Shown here in pieces: positions 1 through 10,717 of a stretch of DNA of 64,000 nt. The notes under the pieces are model-generated. The model had not been told where the DNA came from. It worked only from the letters and a program-made list of their open reading frames with translations, and made no database searches. The DNA is from Pseudoxanthomonas sp. 3HH-4 (GTDB lineage Bacteria > Pseudomonadota > Gammaproteobacteria > Xanthomonadales > Xanthomonadaceae): contig NZ_VFPB01000001.1 in NCBI RefSeq assembly GCF_006716465.1, positions 964,983 through 1,028,982 of the forward strand, in the 5' to 3' direction. The position numbers were made by a program, and so were the translations under genes. The first letter of the stretch is position 1. Every line of letters starts with the position of its first letter.

Positions 1-82
1 CGCCTGCGTCCAGGTCATGGCGCAAACGCACGGAATGGGATGGCCATTCACATGCCGGCAGGATGGACCGGGTCGCCGCTGC

Positions 83-916
83 TCAGCGTGTCCAGCCCAG
101 CCGCGCCAGCACGGTCTGTGTGGGCTTGGCCAAGTTGAGCGTGTAGAAATGAAGCGACGGCGCGCCGCCTGCGATCAGGCGTTCGCACAGGCCGGCGACC
201 ACGTCGGCGCCGAAGTCGCGGACGGCATCCGCATCGTCGCCCAGCGCCTGCATGCGCTTGCCGATCCAGCGCGGGATCTCCGCGCCGCATGCTTCGGAGA
301 AGCGACGCAGCTGGGTGAAGTTGGAGATCGGCATGATGCCCGGGATGATCGGAATCTCCACCCCGAGCCTGCGCACCGCATCGACGAAGTGGAAATACGC
401 ATCCGGGTTGTAGAAGTACTGGGTGATCGCGCCATCGGCGCCGGCATCGACCTTGGCCTTGAAGTGGCGCAGGTCCATCAGCGCATCTGCCGCCTGAGGG
501 TGGGTCTCGGGATATGCGCCGACTTCGATATGGAAGGTGTCGCCGTGCTCGGCGCGGATGAATTCGATCAGTTCCGAGGCGTACCGCAGGTCGCCGGGAT
601 GGCCCATGCCGGAAGGCAGGTCGCCGCGCAGGGCGACGATGCGCTTGCAGCCGAGCGCGCGGTACAGGCGCAGCAGTTCGCGGATCTCTTCGCGGCTGCC
701 CCCCACGCACGAGAGGTGCGGCGCGGCGTCGAAGCCGTGGTGCTGGTTGAGGTGCCGGACCGTTTCCGATGTGTAGCTGAGCGTGGAGCCGCCGGCGCCG
801 AACGTGCAGGACACGTAGTCGGGCGCATGCGTCTTCAGCTTGTCCGCGGTGCGGTCCAACTGCGTGCGCTGCTCATCGGTCTTGGGAGGATAGAACTCGA
901 AGCTGATGGATGGCAT
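83..916 (-). CDS. metF: 5,10-methylenetetrahydrofolate reductase
   Basis: Flavoenzyme that reduces 5,10-methylene-THF to 5-methyl-THF, the methyl donor for methionine synthesis. The 277-residue product opens MPSISFEFYPPKT, carrying the family FEFYPPK motif with its conserved Glu, and continues as a TIM barrel of normal bacterial length. The frame is open upstream to an ATG at 958, but a -10 like hexamer (TATACT, 944-949) sits between the two, so the ATG at 916, about 20 nt after the predicted transcript start, is preferred. It shares its promoter element with ahcY and metK in this window, which fits one regulator for the SAM cycle. Confidence 0.95.
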   Translation of the reverse strand: MPSISFEFYPPKTDEQRTQLDRTADKLKTHAPDYVSCTFGAGGSTLSYTSETVRHLNQHHGFDAAPHLSCVGGSREEIRELLRLYRALGCKRIVALRGDLPSGMGHPGDLRYASELIEFIRAEHGDTFHIEVGAYPETHPQAADALMDLRHFKAKVDAGADGAITQYFYNPDAYFHFVDAVRRLGVEIPIIPGIMPISNFTQLRRFSEACGAEIPRWIGKRMQALGDDADAVRDFGADVVAGLCERLIAGGAPSLHFYTLNLAKPTQTVLARLGWTR

Positions 917-943
917 GGCGGGCGCCCGTCGGATCGTGGGCGA

Positions 944-973
944 AGTATATCTCTTCATCCGGATGAATGATGC
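944..973 (-). promoter_or_regulatory. metF promoter with shared methionine-cycle element
   Basis: Read on the minus strand this holds CATCATTCATCC, then 11 nt, then TATACT. The core TTCATCCGGATGAA is a perfect 14-bp palindrome. The same block at the same spacing precedes ahcY and metK. The TATACT lies at the right distance from metF to be its -10. The palindrome would sit in the -35/-10 spacer, the usual place for a repressor. A SahR-like (ArsR-family) regulator sensing S-adenosylhomocysteine is a reasonable guess, but no regulator gene is in the window. Confidence 0.6.
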
Positions 974-1047
974 ATCCTTATAGCGCCGGGCCGTATCCCG
1001 CGGCGGGTGGCGCGGCTACCCTGTCGCCATCCCCCGCCGGCTGCCGC

Positions 1048-1605
1048 ATGACCATCGTCCTCACGCCCTTCGCCCGTACCCGCCTGTTCCCCACCGACAA
1101 GCGCCGAAATGCCATCCAGGACTGCACCCCGGAGGCATTCGAGCAACGCCTGAACGAAGAGAAGCCATTCGACGTACTCGAGGGCTATGCGCCGTTCTGT
1201 CGCCTGCACGTGCACCGGAACTGGACGGCGACCCGCTGCCTGACCGTGCCCATCACCGACGACAACCGGCATCTGCTGCGGTCGGGCTACGAAGCGCGCT
1301 CGTCGGCGGAACTGCCCGTGCTGGTGCGCTGGTTCGAAGGGGTCGAACCGCCGGTGGCCGACTACCTGATCGTCATCCTGTACAGCGCCGCGCAGCTGGC
1401 GAAGGAGGAGGCGCCGATCGACGGCGACTGGGGCGTGGTGGGCTGCCTCTACACCGCCACGCCGCATGAAATCCCGATGGCGCCCATCACGATGATGCGC
1501 AATGCGCTGGGCGTGGAGGAGGGTGGCTCGGGCGTGCCGTTGGATGCCGAGGCCTACCGGCGGAGTGTGGCGTTCTGGGAACGCAACGCCAACTGGCGCC
1601 CGTAG
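1048..1605 (+). CDS. DUF3228 family protein
   Basis: Predicted 185-residue soluble protein starting MTIVLTPFARTRLFPTDKRR, resembling the DUF3228 family, whose function is unknown. There is no signal peptide or membrane segment. The frame is open to 967, but the ATG at 1048 gives the compact family-like start, and 967 overlaps the metF control region. It lies divergently from metF and convergently to the gluconokinase gene, so it is probably transcribed alone. Confidence 0.75.
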   Translation: MTIVLTPFARTRLFPTDKRRNAIQDCTPEAFEQRLNEEKPFDVLEGYAPFCRLHVHRNWTATRCLTVPITDDNRHLLRSGYEARSSAELPVLVRWFEGVEPPVADYLIVILYSAAQLAKEEAPIDGDWGVVGCLYTATPHEIPMAPITMMRNALGVEEGGSGVPLDAEAYRRSVAFWERNANWRP

Positions 1606-1623
1606 AAGACGCTTCGTTACTGC

Positions 1624-2136
1624 TCAGGGCAACGCCAGCGCCGCCAGCGCATCGCGCAGCTGCACGGCCGGCGGATCGGCGACCTCGATCCTCGCGACAT
1701 CGGCTTCCTCCCGCGGCGCTTCCAGCGCGGCGAACTGGCTGTCCAGCAGCGAGGCCGGCATGTAGTGATCATGGCGTGCGTGCAATCGAGCGGCCACCAG
1801 TGCCTTGTCGCCCTGCAGGAACAGGAACCGCAACGGCAGCCCGGTGGCACGCAGCCGGTCACGGTGGCGCCGGCGCAGGCCGGAGAACGCCAGCACCACG
1901 CGCTCGCCTGCCGCCACACGCTGTTGCAGGTCCAGGGCGATGCGACGTACCCAGGGGGCGCGCATGCGGTCGGTGAGCGGTTGACCACTGGCCATGCGCG
2001 CTTTCGCCGGCGCGCTGTGGAAATCATCGGCATCCAGGAACGTTGCCGGCCAGGCAACGGCCAAGGCGCGCGCCAGGGTGGTCTTGCCGCTGCCCGACAC
2101 GCCCATCACTACGACGATGCGCACGCGCTCGCTCAT
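1624..2136 (-). CDS. gntK: Gluconokinase
   Basis: Phosphorylates D-gluconate to 6-phosphogluconate, feeding the Entner-Doudoroff and pentose phosphate routes. The 170-residue protein has a Walker A loop GVSGSGKT at residues 12-19, followed by the DADDFHS motif typical of GntK-type kinases. The start at 2136 overlaps the stop of the upstream phosphorylase gene (ATGA), which argues for translational coupling. The next gene upstream releases gluconate from cellobionate, so this kinase is the logical last step of the operon. Confidence 0.93.
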   Translation of the reverse strand: MSERVRIVVVMGVSGSGKTTLARALAVAWPATFLDADDFHSAPAKARMASGQPLTDRMRAPWVRRIALDLQQRVAAGERVVLAFSGLRRRHRDRLRATGLPLRFLFLQGDKALVAARLHARHDHYMPASLLDSQFAALEAPREEADVARIEVADPPAVQLRDALAALALP

Positions 2137-4505
2137 GCCGGCACTTCCACCCGCACCTGGTAGGTGCGCCCCGCTGCGAAGCCACGGATGGCGTCGTCGT
2201 CCTGCCACACGCCATCCAGCGCCACACGTACCTGCGTGAGCCCGGCGACGCGTTCGATGGTGACCTCGAACGTGGCGCCCCGGAAGCGGCGCGACGCGCG
2301 CGCCAATGGCCAGTGCGATGGCAGGTGCGGTTCAATCCGCAACGCATCGCCATCGCCGCGCATACCGAACAGCTCCTCCACCAGGCAGCGGTACAGCCAC
2401 GCGGCCGTGCCCGTATTGAACAGCTGGCTGGAACGGCCGGCGGTGCGCGGGTGCAGCCGCCAGGCGCCCCGGTAGTAGTTGGGCACGAACACCGGCAGCT
2501 GGCCGCGCTGCAGGCAGTCGTCAGCTTCCGGCGTCGGCAGCATCGCGCGCAGTACCTGCCATCCACGGTCGGCTTCGCCGGCCTGGTACAGGCTGTACAG
2601 ATAGAACGCCGCCGCATGGTTGTAGACCGCGCCATTCTCGGCGGTGCCGGGGAACTTCTGCGTCACCCGTCCGACATCCTCGCGCATGCGGGTGTACGGT
2701 GGGTCATACATGGTCACGCCGTAGGGCGACACTAGGTACGTGTCGACGGCGGCCAGCATGCGCGCGCGCTTCTCGGCGTCGGCCGCGCCACTGAGGATGG
2801 CCCAGCTCTGCGGGTTTAGGAAGATGCGGCCTTCGCCATCCCCGCTGACGCCGAACGCGACATCATCGTCGGTGATGCCGCGCCCGTACCAGTCGCCGTC
2901 CCACAGGTGTGCGTTCATGGCGGCGTTGCACGCCTCCGTGCCCACGCGGAACTCATCGGCGAGCGTGTCGTCGCCGCGGCGCGCGCAGATCTCCGCCCAC
3001 TGCTTCAATGCATAGGCGCTGGCCAGCGTCAGCCAGCCGGACACGCCGCGTCCGCGCCAGCCGACCATGTTCATCGGGTCGCACCAGTCGCCCTGTGCGA
3101 TGTAGCTGAGGCCGCGCGCATCGCGTGCCTGCAGCAGCCAGCGCATGGCGCGCGTGATGCGTTCCGACACGCTGGCCGCCTGTCCGTGGCCGTCGGTCAC
3201 CATGGCGTCGAGGATGGCGTCGTCGCCGGTCTCGTCCAGATAGGCCCGCAGGCAGATCGGCAGCCACACGCAGTGGTCGGTGTGCGGGATCTGGTTGATG
3301 TACTTCAGCTCGGCACCTTCCACCAGCAGGATGCCGTCCGGCATCGCCCCGGAAGGCTCCTGCTGCGACAGGGCGTGCAGGAACGCCGCCCGTGCGGCTT
3401 CCGGACGCAGGAAGCCCATCCCCATGTGGTCCTGCAGGTAGTTGCGCGTCTGCGGGTCCGTGGTCAGGCGGTTGACGTCGCCGTGGTAGTAGACCTGGCG
3501 CGGCAACCAGTGGTTGGCGAACGCATCCAGCCACGGGTCCGGCGTCTCGACGCGCAGGCATCCCTTGCCTGCGTCGACGTAGGCCGCGCTGCCTACTGCC
3601 GCTCCCGCGAACGCTTCCTTCGATAGGTGTCCTTCGCGCAGGCGCCGGATCTCGTCGTCATCGCGCGCCGGCGCGAACAGGAAGCGGTACTCCTGTACTT
3701 CATCCTCGGCGAGTTCCATCCGGTACTGCAGCACGGCGGTGGGCATTTCGTACGCAGCATCACCACCACTCAGCAGATTCTGGCCGACGATGGCCTGCGG
3801 CGCATGCAATCCGCCTTCGCCCTCGAAGTTCGCCTGGTGGGCTTCCCATGCATCCGGCGTCCGCTCGTAGAGCAGGACGGTGCGGTCCTTGAAGTCGCGG
3901 TTGCGGAAGTAATCCTCGACCTTCTGGTAAGGCGTGACGCTGGCGCAGACGATGCCGCCCAGATCGGCGCGATGGCTGCCCGACTGGTTCATCCACGACA
4001 TGTAGCCGACCGGGAAGTAGGGATACAGGCTGAGGCGTCGTCGACGGCCCGACCGGTTGCGCACGCGCACCGTCCACAACTCCGCCACCTCGTCGACAGG
4101 CAACACCACGCCCATCTCGACCTCGATGCTCCCGCATCGCACGCGCCACGCCACATCGGCCAGGCCGACGGAAAACGCGAACGCCTCCGGCGTCCGTCGC
4201 ACCGGTTCGTGCGGCACGGAGAAAAGTCCGCCGTCCTCCTCGTCCTTGACGTAGCAGAAGCGACCCGGGTGATGCGCGTAGTAGGGCTGCTCCGGCTGCA
4301 TGAAGGTCTTGGCCTCCAGCGTCGGCGCATGCGCGTATTTGGCGGGCTCCGGCTGCATGAACTGCGCCGTGGCGAACCCGCGGCAGTTGAGCTGCAGCAG
4401 CATCCGCCGGTTCCACAGGAAGGTGGATGCCGCGGGCATCGCGGTGGGACTTGTCAGGACGAAGCGGCGCCCCTGCTCTTGGAAACCGTAAGGCACCTTG
4501 GTCAT
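2133..4505 (-). CDS. GH94 cellobionic acid phosphorylase
   Basis: Predicted to phosphorolyse cellobionic acid (glucosyl-gluconate) to glucose 1-phosphate and gluconate in the cytoplasm. The 790-residue protein has the GH94 layout: an N-terminal beta-sandwich region (about 1-270), a linker and an (alpha/alpha)6 barrel. It carries GDWCDPMN, which aligns with the GDWND-type segment holding the general acid Asp of cellobiose and chitobiose phosphorylases. An enzyme of this specificity has been described from Xanthomonas campestris. Gluconokinase downstream and a GPH sugar transporter upstream support cellobionate over cellobiose. The start at 4505 overlaps the transporter stop (ATGA); an open frame further upstream lies inside the transporter gene. 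Confidence 0.85.
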   Translation of the reverse strand: MTKVPYGFQEQGRRFVLTSPTAMPAASTFLWNRRMLLQLNCRGFATAQFMQPEPAKYAHAPTLEAKTFMQPEQPYYAHHPGRFCYVKDEEDGGLFSVPHEPVRRTPEAFAFSVGLADVAWRVRCGSIEVEMGVVLPVDEVAELWTVRVRNRSGRRRRLSLYPYFPVGYMSWMNQSGSHRADLGGIVCASVTPYQKVEDYFRNRDFKDRTVLLYERTPDAWEAHQANFEGEGGLHAPQAIVGQNLLSGGDAAYEMPTAVLQYRMELAEDEVQEYRFLFAPARDDDEIRRLREGHLSKEAFAGAAVGSAAYVDAGKGCLRVETPDPWLDAFANHWLPRQVYYHGDVNRLTTDPQTRNYLQDHMGMGFLRPEAARAAFLHALSQQEPSGAMPDGILLVEGAELKYINQIPHTDHCVWLPICLRAYLDETGDDAILDAMVTDGHGQAASVSERITRAMRWLLQARDARGLSYIAQGDWCDPMNMVGWRGRGVSGWLTLASAYALKQWAEICARRGDDTLADEFRVGTEACNAAMNAHLWDGDWYGRGITDDDVAFGVSGDGEGRIFLNPQSWAILSGAADAEKRARMLAAVDTYLVSPYGVTMYDPPYTRMREDVGRVTQKFPGTAENGAVYNHAAAFYLYSLYQAGEADRGWQVLRAMLPTPEADDCLQRGQLPVFVPNYYRGAWRLHPRTAGRSSQLFNTGTAAWLYRCLVEELFGMRGDGDALRIEPHLPSHWPLARASRRFRGATFEVTIERVAGLTQVRVALDGVWQDDDAIRGFAAGRTYQVRVEVPA

Positions 4506-5908
4506 GCAGCAGCTTCCCGACGGGATTGCAGGTCGCTCTGCACCTGCGACAGAGTGGTCGCATCGAGCGGGTAGAACCGCATCACCCACGCCGCCACCAG
4601 GGCGACGGCGCCGGGGATCACGGTCAGCAGCAGCACGATGCCGAGCCGGGAAGCGTCCGACTGCGCTGCGTTGGCCACGTAGCCCATCCCGGCCAGGATC
4701 CAGGCGATCGTCGCCGACGCCAGCGCGCCGCCGAGTTTCTGCGAGAACGTCGCCGCGGCGAAGGTCATCGCGGTGGCGCGCCGACCGGTTTTCCATTCGG
4801 TGTAGTCGGCGCAGTCGGCGTACATCGAGAAGGCCAGGGGTGACTTGGGCCCCAGCATCAGGCCGACCAGCAGGTTGAGCGTGAACATGAGCCAGACCGC
4901 TTCAGGGGGGATGAAGAACATCGCACAGCTCACCACGCCGACGCCGGCCATCAGCCAGGCCATCAATCGCCGCTTGTCCACGTAGCGGGTCATCAGTGGC
5001 GTCAGTCCGGCACCCACGGCCAGGGCCAGCGCATAGGTGCCCAGGAACAGACCGCTCAACTCCGGCCGCTCGAGGTGGTACTTGAGGTAATACGCCAGCG
5101 AGCCGCCCCGCATCACGATGGTCACCATGATGATCAACGCCAGCGCGAACAGCACCATCCACGGCCGGTTGTGCAGCAGGTCGGTCACGTCCTGGCGCAC
5201 GGCGCTGCGTTGTTGCGGCAGCGGTGCGACACGCTCGCGCGTGGTCAGGAACACGGTGACGAATGCTGCCGTGGCGATCACGCCGTACAGCGACAGCGTC
5301 AGCTGCCAGCCCAGCGCCTCATCGCCACGTCCCAGCCACCGCACCAGGTCCAGGGTGAGCCAGTTCACCGCCATCGTGCCGGCGAAGGCGGCGATGAAAC
5401 GGAAACTGATCAGCTGGGTGCGCTGCTGGCTGTCGGCGGTGATCACCCCGGAGAGCGCGGAGTAGGGAATGCTCAGCACCGTATAGGCGAGCATCATCAG
5501 GGTGAAGGTCGCATAGGCCCACGCGAGCCGTCCGCCTTCGCCCAGGTCGGGCACGGTCCAGGTCAGCACGCCCGCGAACGCCATCGGCAATGCCCCATAG
5601 AGCAGATAGGGCCTGAAGCGGCCAAACCGGCTGCGCGTGCGATCCGCGAGTGCGCCCATCAGCGGATCGGTGACGGCGTCCACCACCTTGGTGACGAGCA
5701 TCATCGTGCCGACCGCAGCGGCCGCCAGCCCCATCACGTCTGTGTAGAAGATGAGCAGGAACGCCGAGATGTTGGCCCAATAGAGGTTGAAGCCGAAATC
5801 GCCAACGCCGTAGCCGACCTTTTCGCCCAGGCGGGGTTCCGTTGCTGGTGTTGCCTTGCTTGTGGGGTGCGCGGTGTCGCCGCTCCCCTGGTCGCGTTGC
5901 ATGTCCAC
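4502..5908 (-). CDS. GPH-family (MelB-like) sugar:cation symporter
   Basis: Inner-membrane carrier of 468 residues with about 12 hydrophobic segments and the GPH-family early signature [20 protein letters not shown] near residues 70-90. The N-terminal 25 residues are polar and cytoplasmic. It is the first gene of a three-gene operon with cellobionic acid phosphorylase and gluconokinase, all joined by ATGA overlaps, so its likely substrate is cellobionate or a related beta-glucoside acid. The substrate is inferred from context only. An ATG two codons in (5902) is an equally possible start. Confidence 0.85.
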   Translation of the reverse strand: MDMQRDQGSGDTAHPTSKATPATEPRLGEKVGYGVGDFGFNLYWANISAFLLIFYTDVMGLAAAAVGTMMLVTKVVDAVTDPLMGALADRTRSRFGRFRPYLLYGALPMAFAGVLTWTVPDLGEGGRLAWAYATFTLMMLAYTVLSIPYSALSGVITADSQQRTQLISFRFIAAFAGTMAVNWLTLDLVRWLGRGDEALGWQLTLSLYGVIATAAFVTVFLTTRERVAPLPQQRSAVRQDVTDLLHNRPWMVLFALALIIMVTIVMRGGSLAYYLKYHLERPELSGLFLGTYALALAVGAGLTPLMTRYVDKRRLMAWLMAGVGVVSCAMFFIPPEAVWLMFTLNLLVGLMLGPKSPLAFSMYADCADYTEWKTGRRATAMTFAAATFSQKLGGALASATIAWILAGMGYVANAAQSDASRLGIVLLLTVIPGAVALVAAWVMRFYPLDATTLSQVQSDLQSRREAAA

Positions 5909-6058
5909 TCCCGGATTGACGTCGTTGCGCGACGGGTCACGAAGGACAGTGCCCGGCGCGAACCGAAACGGCGGCCAAGCTTGCGATGATCGCGCCGGGG
6001 AGGCAAGCGCCGGGATGTGGTGACGGTGACGGTAAAGCGCATTCCGTCACGCAATGCA

Positions 6059-6084
6059 GAACGGGCGCCCTGGGGCGCCCGTTC
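6059..6084 (-). terminator. Strong hairpin downstream of ahcY
   Basis: A perfect 11-bp stem (GAACGGGCGCC, loop CTGG, GGCGCCCGTTC) begins about 30 nt after the ahcY stop. No U tract follows, so it may act as an mRNA 3' end or an inefficient terminator before the transporter operon. Confidence 0.5.
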
Positions 6085-6112
6085 CGGTAGTGCAGCGAAA
6101 CCGCCGCCGCGA

Positions 6113-7552
6113 TCAGTAGCGGTAGTGGTCCGGCTTGTACGGGCCTTCGACCGCCACGCCGAGGTAGTCGGCCTGGTCCTTGGTGAGCGTGGTCAGCTTC
6201 ACGCCGATCTTCTCCAGGTGCAGGCGCGCGACTTCCTCGTCGAGCTGCTTCGGCAGGCGATAGACGGTCTTTTCGTACACGTCCTTGTTCGCCCACAGGT
6301 CGATCTGCGCCAGCGTCTGGTTGGCGAAGGAGTTCGACATGACGAAGCTCGGGTGGCCGGTGGCGCAGCCCAGGTTCACCAGGCGGCCTTCGGCCAGCAG
6401 GAAGATCGCGTTGCCGTTCGGAAACACGAACTTGTCCACCTGCGGCTTGATGTTGATGCGCTTGGCGTCCGAGGCGTACAGCGCGTCGACCTGGATCTCG
6501 TTGTCGAAGTGGCCGATGTTGCAGACGATGGCCTGGTCCTTCATCGCCTTCATGTGCTCGAGGGTGATGATGTCCTTGTTGCCGGTCGTGGTGACATAGA
6601 TGTCGGCCAGGCCCAGGCTGTCTTCGACGGTGTTGACCTCGAAGCCTTCCATCGCCGCCTGCAGCGCGCAGATCGGGTCGATCTCGGTGACGATGACGCG
6701 GGCGCCGTAGGCGCGCAGCGAGTGCGCCGAGCCCTTGCCCACGTCGCCATAGCCGCAGACCACGGCGAGCTTGCCGGCCAGCATCACGTCCATCGCGCGC
6801 TTCAGGCCATCGGCCAGCGACTCGCGGCAGCCGTACAGGTTGTCGAACTTGGACTTGGTGACCGAGTCGTTGACGTTGATCGCCGGCACCAGCAGCTTGC
6901 CTTGTTCGGCGATCTGGTAGAGGCGGTGCACGCCGGTGGTGGTCTCTTCGGAAACGCCCTTCCAGTCCTTGACCACGCGGGTCCAGTAACCCGGACGCTC
7001 CTTGGCGACGCGCTTCAGCAGGTCCTTGATCACCTGCTCTTCGTGGTTGCCCGAGGCGGTGTTGACCCAGTCGCTGCCGTTTTCGAGTTCATAGCCCTTG
7101 TGGATCAGCAGGGTAACGTCGCCGCCGTCGTCCACCACCAGTTCCGGACCGGTCTGGGTGCCGTCGGGCAGGGTGAAGGTCAGCGCGTCGAGCGTGCAGT
7201 CCCAATATTCCTCCAGCGTCTCGCCCTTCCAGGCGAACACCGGCGTGCCGGTGGCGGCGATCGCTGCGGCGGCGTGGTCCTGCGTCGAGAAGATGTTGCA
7301 CGAGGCCCAACGCACGTCGGCGCCGATGTCCTTCAGTGTCTCGATCAGCACGGCGGTCTGGATCGTCATGTGCAGCGAGCCGGTCACGCGCACGCCGTTC
7401 AGCGGCTTGGTGGCGGCGTGCTTGCGGCGGATCGACATCAGGCCGGGCATCTCGTGCTCGGCGATGTCGAGTTCCTTGCGGCCCCAATCGGCCAGGGAAA
7501 TGTCGGCGACCTTGTAGTCGCCCTCGGTCGAAAACTTGCGTACTGCGTTCAT
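6113..7552 (-). CDS. ahcY: S-adenosylhomocysteinase
   Basis: Hydrolyses S-adenosylhomocysteine to adenosine and homocysteine, removing the product inhibitor of methyltransferases. The 479-residue protein has the NAD-binding GYGDVGKG loop, the EHEMPGLM segment and the conserved C-terminal end PYKPDHYRY, all at family positions. Length matches the longer proteobacterial form. Upstream lie an SAH riboswitch (7594-7663) and the promoter element also found at metF and metK, so expression should rise with SAH. It diverges from ppc. Confidence 0.97.
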   Translation of the reverse strand: MNAVRKFSTEGDYKVADISLADWGRKELDIAEHEMPGLMSIRRKHAATKPLNGVRVTGSLHMTIQTAVLIETLKDIGADVRWASCNIFSTQDHAAAAIAATGTPVFAWKGETLEEYWDCTLDALTFTLPDGTQTGPELVVDDGGDVTLLIHKGYELENGSDWVNTASGNHEEQVIKDLLKRVAKERPGYWTRVVKDWKGVSEETTTGVHRLYQIAEQGKLLVPAINVNDSVTKSKFDNLYGCRESLADGLKRAMDVMLAGKLAVVCGYGDVGKGSAHSLRAYGARVIVTEIDPICALQAAMEGFEVNTVEDSLGLADIYVTTTGNKDIITLEHMKAMKDQAIVCNIGHFDNEIQVDALYASDAKRINIKPQVDKFVFPNGNAIFLLAEGRLVNLGCATGHPSFVMSNSFANQTLAQIDLWANKDVYEKTVYRLPKQLDEEVARLHLEKIGVKLTTLTKDQADYLGVAVEGPYKPDHYRY

Positions 7553-7593
7553 GGCATTGCTCCGGTCTGTGCGATCAGGGTCGCAGGTTATCC

Positions 7594-7663
7594 GGGCGCC
7601 GTTGCAGGTTCATTCCGCCGAGCCTGGCCGGACTCCCTTGGTCACGGTCGCAGCGCCCCTCGG
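7594..7663 (-). promoter_or_regulatory. SAH (AdoCyc) riboswitch in the ahcY leader
   Basis: On the minus strand the leader begins CCGAGGGGCGCTGCGACC and later reads CCAGGCTCGG and CAACGGCGCCC, which are the conserved blocks of the S-adenosylhomocysteine riboswitch. CCGAG can pair with CTCGG, and GGGCGC with GCGCCC, giving the expected pairing scheme. It lies about six nt after the predicted transcript start and about 40 nt before the ahcY start. In known members SAH binding turns the gene on. Confidence 0.88.
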
Positions 7664-7675
7664 CGAAGGGCGGCC

Positions 7676-7706
7676 ATTATATCGCTTGTTCCGGATGAAA
7701 CGATGG
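7676..7706 (-). promoter_or_regulatory. ahcY promoter with shared methionine-cycle element
   Basis: Minus strand: CATCGTTTCATCC, 11 nt, then a perfect -10 box TATAAT (7676-7681). The transcript would start near 7669, just ahead of the SAH riboswitch, which supports the -10 assignment. The TTTCATCC block and its spacing are the same as at metF and metK. Confidence 0.65.
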
Positions 7707-7819
7707 CGCACGGATTTGCCTGATCGGGTAGGCTTGGATTGTTGCCTTGCAGCAGACCAATTGCCCTTCCTGGCAATACCAATACAAGCCAAACGAACGA
7801 CGGGATCCACGCGCCACGC

Positions 7820-10543
7820 ATGAACAGCCCCCGCAGTCTCGAATTCGCTCCACCCGATGTCCCCTTGCGTGAAGACGTGCGCCGACTGGGCGCGCTGGTC
7901 GGCGACATGCTGGCCGAACAGGTGTCGTCCGATTTCCTGGCCGATGTGGAACGCGTGCGCACCACCGCCATCGCGCGCCGACAGGCCGGCGAGCCGCCGC
8001 AATCACTGGCCGGGCTCCTGGATGGCCAGCCGCCCGAGCAGGCGGAATCGTTGATCCGCGCCTTCAGCACCTATTTCCAGGTGGTGAACATCGCAGAGCG
8101 CGTCCATCGCATCCGCCGTCGCCGTGACTATCAGCGCGCAGGCAGTGCGCGGCCGCAGCCCGATGGTCTGCATGACACGCTGTCCAAGCTGAAGGCGCAG
8201 GGGGTGACGCTGGAAGAGCTGGCCGACTGGCTGCCGCGCATCGACGTGGAGCCGGTGTTCACCGCGCACCCGACCGAAGCCGTGCGTCGGGCGCTGCTGG
8301 AAAAGGAGCAGTTGATGGTGGCCAGCCTGATCAACGGGCTGGACGGTACGCGTACGCCGGGCGAACTGGCTACCGACACCGCGCGTTTCCGCATGGCGCT
8401 GACCTCGGCCTGGCAGACAGCTGATTCTTCGCCTGTCCGGCCGGGAGTCGAGGACGAGCGCGAGCATGTCGGCTTCTACTTGATCGAAGTGCTCTACCGT
8501 GTCATCCCGGTACTGTATGAAACGCTGGAAAACGCGATCACCGAAGTCTACGGCGCTGCGCCGCAGATCACCGCGCACCTGCCTCGGGTGTTGCGTTTCG
8601 GTACCTGGGTCGGCGGTGACATGGACGGCAACCCCAACGTCGATGCCAGCACGATTACCGCGACGCTGGATGCGCAACGACGCGCCATTCTGACGCGCTA
8701 TCTGAAGGAGCTGCGTCAGCTCACCACGCTGCTCAGCCAGTCCAGCTCCGTGATCGGAGTATCGCGCGATGTGACCGAGCGCGTGGAGGCCTATCGCGCG
8801 CTGATGCCGGAGGCAGTGAAGAAGTCGCGCCCGCGCCATGGCGACATGCCCTACCGCCTGCTCAACGACCTGATGCGCGCGCGCCTGCAGGCGACGCTGG
8901 AAGGTCGGCCGGAAGGCTATGTCTCGCCTGAGGAGCTGGCGCATGACATCGACCTGATCCTGCACAGCCTGGAGGCCAATCGCGGCATCCATGCCGGCTG
9001 GTTCGCCGTGCGCCGGTTGGCGTGGCGTGTGCGCACGTTCGGCTTCCATCTCGCACGGTTGGATGTGCGCCAGGAGTCCAGCGTGCATGCAGGTGCCGTG
9101 GCTGCGGCCCTGGGCGACGCGGACTGGGAGAACCGCGACAGCGTCGATCGCGCGGCCTTGCTGGGTCCCTACGCCAACGGCGACGCGGAACTGCCGGCCA
9201 GCAGCGAAGAGGGCAACGAGCGCCTCGATGCAGTTTTTCGTGCACTGGCCGATGCGCGCACGCGCCATGGCACCGACGCGCTAGGCACCTACATCATCAG
9301 CATGGCGCACAGCCGTGCCGACGTGCTGACCGTGCTGGCGCTGGCGCGACGGGGCGGGCTGGTCGACGATGCAGGTCAGGTGCCGCTCGATATCGCGCCG
9401 TTGTTCGAAACCATCGACGACCTCGGGCACGGCACCGACGTGCTGCGCGACCTGCTCGCCGACCCCGTCTACCGCGCCCACCTCGCCGCGCGCGACAACG
9501 TGCAGATGGTGATGCTGGGCTACTCCGACAGCGGCAAGGACGGCGGCATCGCCGCCTCGCGCTGGGGATTGCAGCGGGCGCAAGTGGACCTTGTCGACGC
9601 TGCGCAGGAACTCGGCATCAAGCTGACCTTCTTCCATGGTCGCGGCGGCTCCATCATCCGCGGGGGCGGCAAGACCTCGCGCGCGCTGGAAGCGGCGCCG
9701 CGCGGCAGTGTCGATGGTCGCCTGCGCGTGACCGAGCAGGGCGAAGTGATCCATCGCAAGTACGGCATCCGTGCGCTGGCATTGCGTTCGCTTGAACAGT
9801 CCGTCGGCGCCGTGTTGCTGTCCAGCCTGCGCCCGCGTCCGCCGGAGCCGCGCGAAGCGCACTGGCGCGAGATCATGGCGCTGGTCGCGAGCGAGAGCAC
9901 GCAGGCCTACCGCGCGTTCGTGCAGTCGCCGCGCTTCATGGACTATTTCCGCAGCGCCACGCCGATCGACGTGATCGAGCGGATGACGCTGGGCTCGCGT
10001 CCCTCGCGACGCCTGGGGCAGGACGCGGCACTCGGTAACCTGCGCGCGATTCCGTGGGTGTTCGCCTGGAGCCAGGCGCGCGCGGTGATCCCCGGATGGT
10101 ACGGCGTGGGCGCCGGTCTGCAGGCGGCCGCGGATGCCTACGGCGAAGACGCGCTGCGCGAGATGGCGCGCGACTGGCCGTTCTTCAAGACCTTCCTGGA
10201 CGACGTTTCGATGGTGCTGGCGAAGGGCGACCTGAGCATCGCCGAGATGTACTCGAAGATGGCCGGCGAGTTGCACGATGCATTCTTCCCGCAGATACAG
10301 CGCGAGCACGCATCGGTGCTGCACTGGGTGCTGACGCTCAACGGCAATGAATGGTTGCTGCAGCACGATCAGCGGCTCGCGCTGTCGATCCGCTTGCGCA
10401 ATCCCTACATCGACCCGATCAGCGTGATGCAGGCCGACTTGCTGAAGCGCTGGCGCGCCAGTGATCGCGAGGACGAGGCGCTGCTGCATGCACTGGTGGC
10501 CAGCATCAACGGCGTCTCGCAGGGTGTGCAGAATACGGGATGA
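7820..10543 (+). CDS. ppc: Phosphoenolpyruvate carboxylase
   Basis: Carboxylates PEP to oxaloacetate to refill the TCA cycle. The 907-residue protein contains the family landmarks in order: VFTAHPTEA near residue 150, [10 protein letters not shown] near 575, [13 protein letters not shown] near 610, and the invariant C-terminal QNTG. The ATG at 7820 gives [13 protein letters not shown] and normal length; the frame is open to 7739 but upstream sequence looks non-coding. It is divergent from ahcY. pckG, the reverse-direction enzyme, also occurs in this window. Confidence 0.96.
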   Translation: MNSPRSLEFAPPDVPLREDVRRLGALVGDMLAEQVSSDFLADVERVRTTAIARRQAGEPPQSLAGLLDGQPPEQAESLIRAFSTYFQVVNIAERVHRIRRRRDYQRAGSARPQPDGLHDTLSKLKAQGVTLEELADWLPRIDVEPVFTAHPTEAVRRALLEKEQLMVASLINGLDGTRTPGELATDTARFRMALTSAWQTADSSPVRPGVEDEREHVGFYLIEVLYRVIPVLYETLENAITEVYGAAPQITAHLPRVLRFGTWVGGDMDGNPNVDASTITATLDAQRRAILTRYLKELRQLTTLLSQSSSVIGVSRDVTERVEAYRALMPEAVKKSRPRHGDMPYRLLNDLMRARLQATLEGRPEGYVSPEELAHDIDLILHSLEANRGIHAGWFAVRRLAWRVRTFGFHLARLDVRQESSVHAGAVAAALGDADWENRDSVDRAALLGPYANGDAELPASSEEGNERLDAVFRALADARTRHGTDALGTYIISMAHSRADVLTVLALARRGGLVDDAGQVPLDIAPLFETIDDLGHGTDVLRDLLADPVYRAHLAARDNVQMVMLGYSDSGKDGGIAASRWGLQRAQVDLVDAAQELGIKLTFFHGRGGSIIRGGGKTSRALEAAPRGSVDGRLRVTEQGEVIHRKYGIRALALRSLEQSVGAVLLSSLRPRPPEPREAHWREIMALVASESTQAYRAFVQSPRFMDYFRSATPIDVIERMTLGSRPSRRLGQDAALGNLRAIPWVFAWSQARAVIPGWYGVGAGLQAAADAYGEDALREMARDWPFFKTFLDDVSMVLAKGDLSIAEMYSKMAGELHDAFFPQIQREHASVLHWVLTLNGNEWLLQHDQRLALSIRLRNPYIDPISVMQADLLKRWRASDREDEALLHALVASINGVSQGVQNTG

Positions 10544-10560
10544 GGTGCGGCTGCCGTCTT

Positions 10561-10705
10561 CTGTAGGAGCGACGTGAGTCGCGACCGCACGCTATCCGGT
10601 TGCAATGGATTGAAGCGCAGAAGAGCTATGGCGCTTGGTTCGGCGCGTGTATTGATGTATGTCGGCAGTCAACGCATGCGGTCGCGACTGACGTCGCTCC
10701 TACAG
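10561..10705. repeat. REP-like inverted repeat pair (REPIN-type)
   Basis: A 29-bp arm at 10561-10589 beginning CTGTAGGAGCGACGTGAGTC is repeated inverted at 10677-10705 with one mismatch, separated by 87 nt. GTAGGAGCGAC-type palindromic repeats are dispersed in xanthomonad genomes. It sits between the convergent ends of ppc and uup and could also act as a transcription end for both. Confidence 0.7.
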
Positions 10706-10717
10706 TGATGCCACTGC

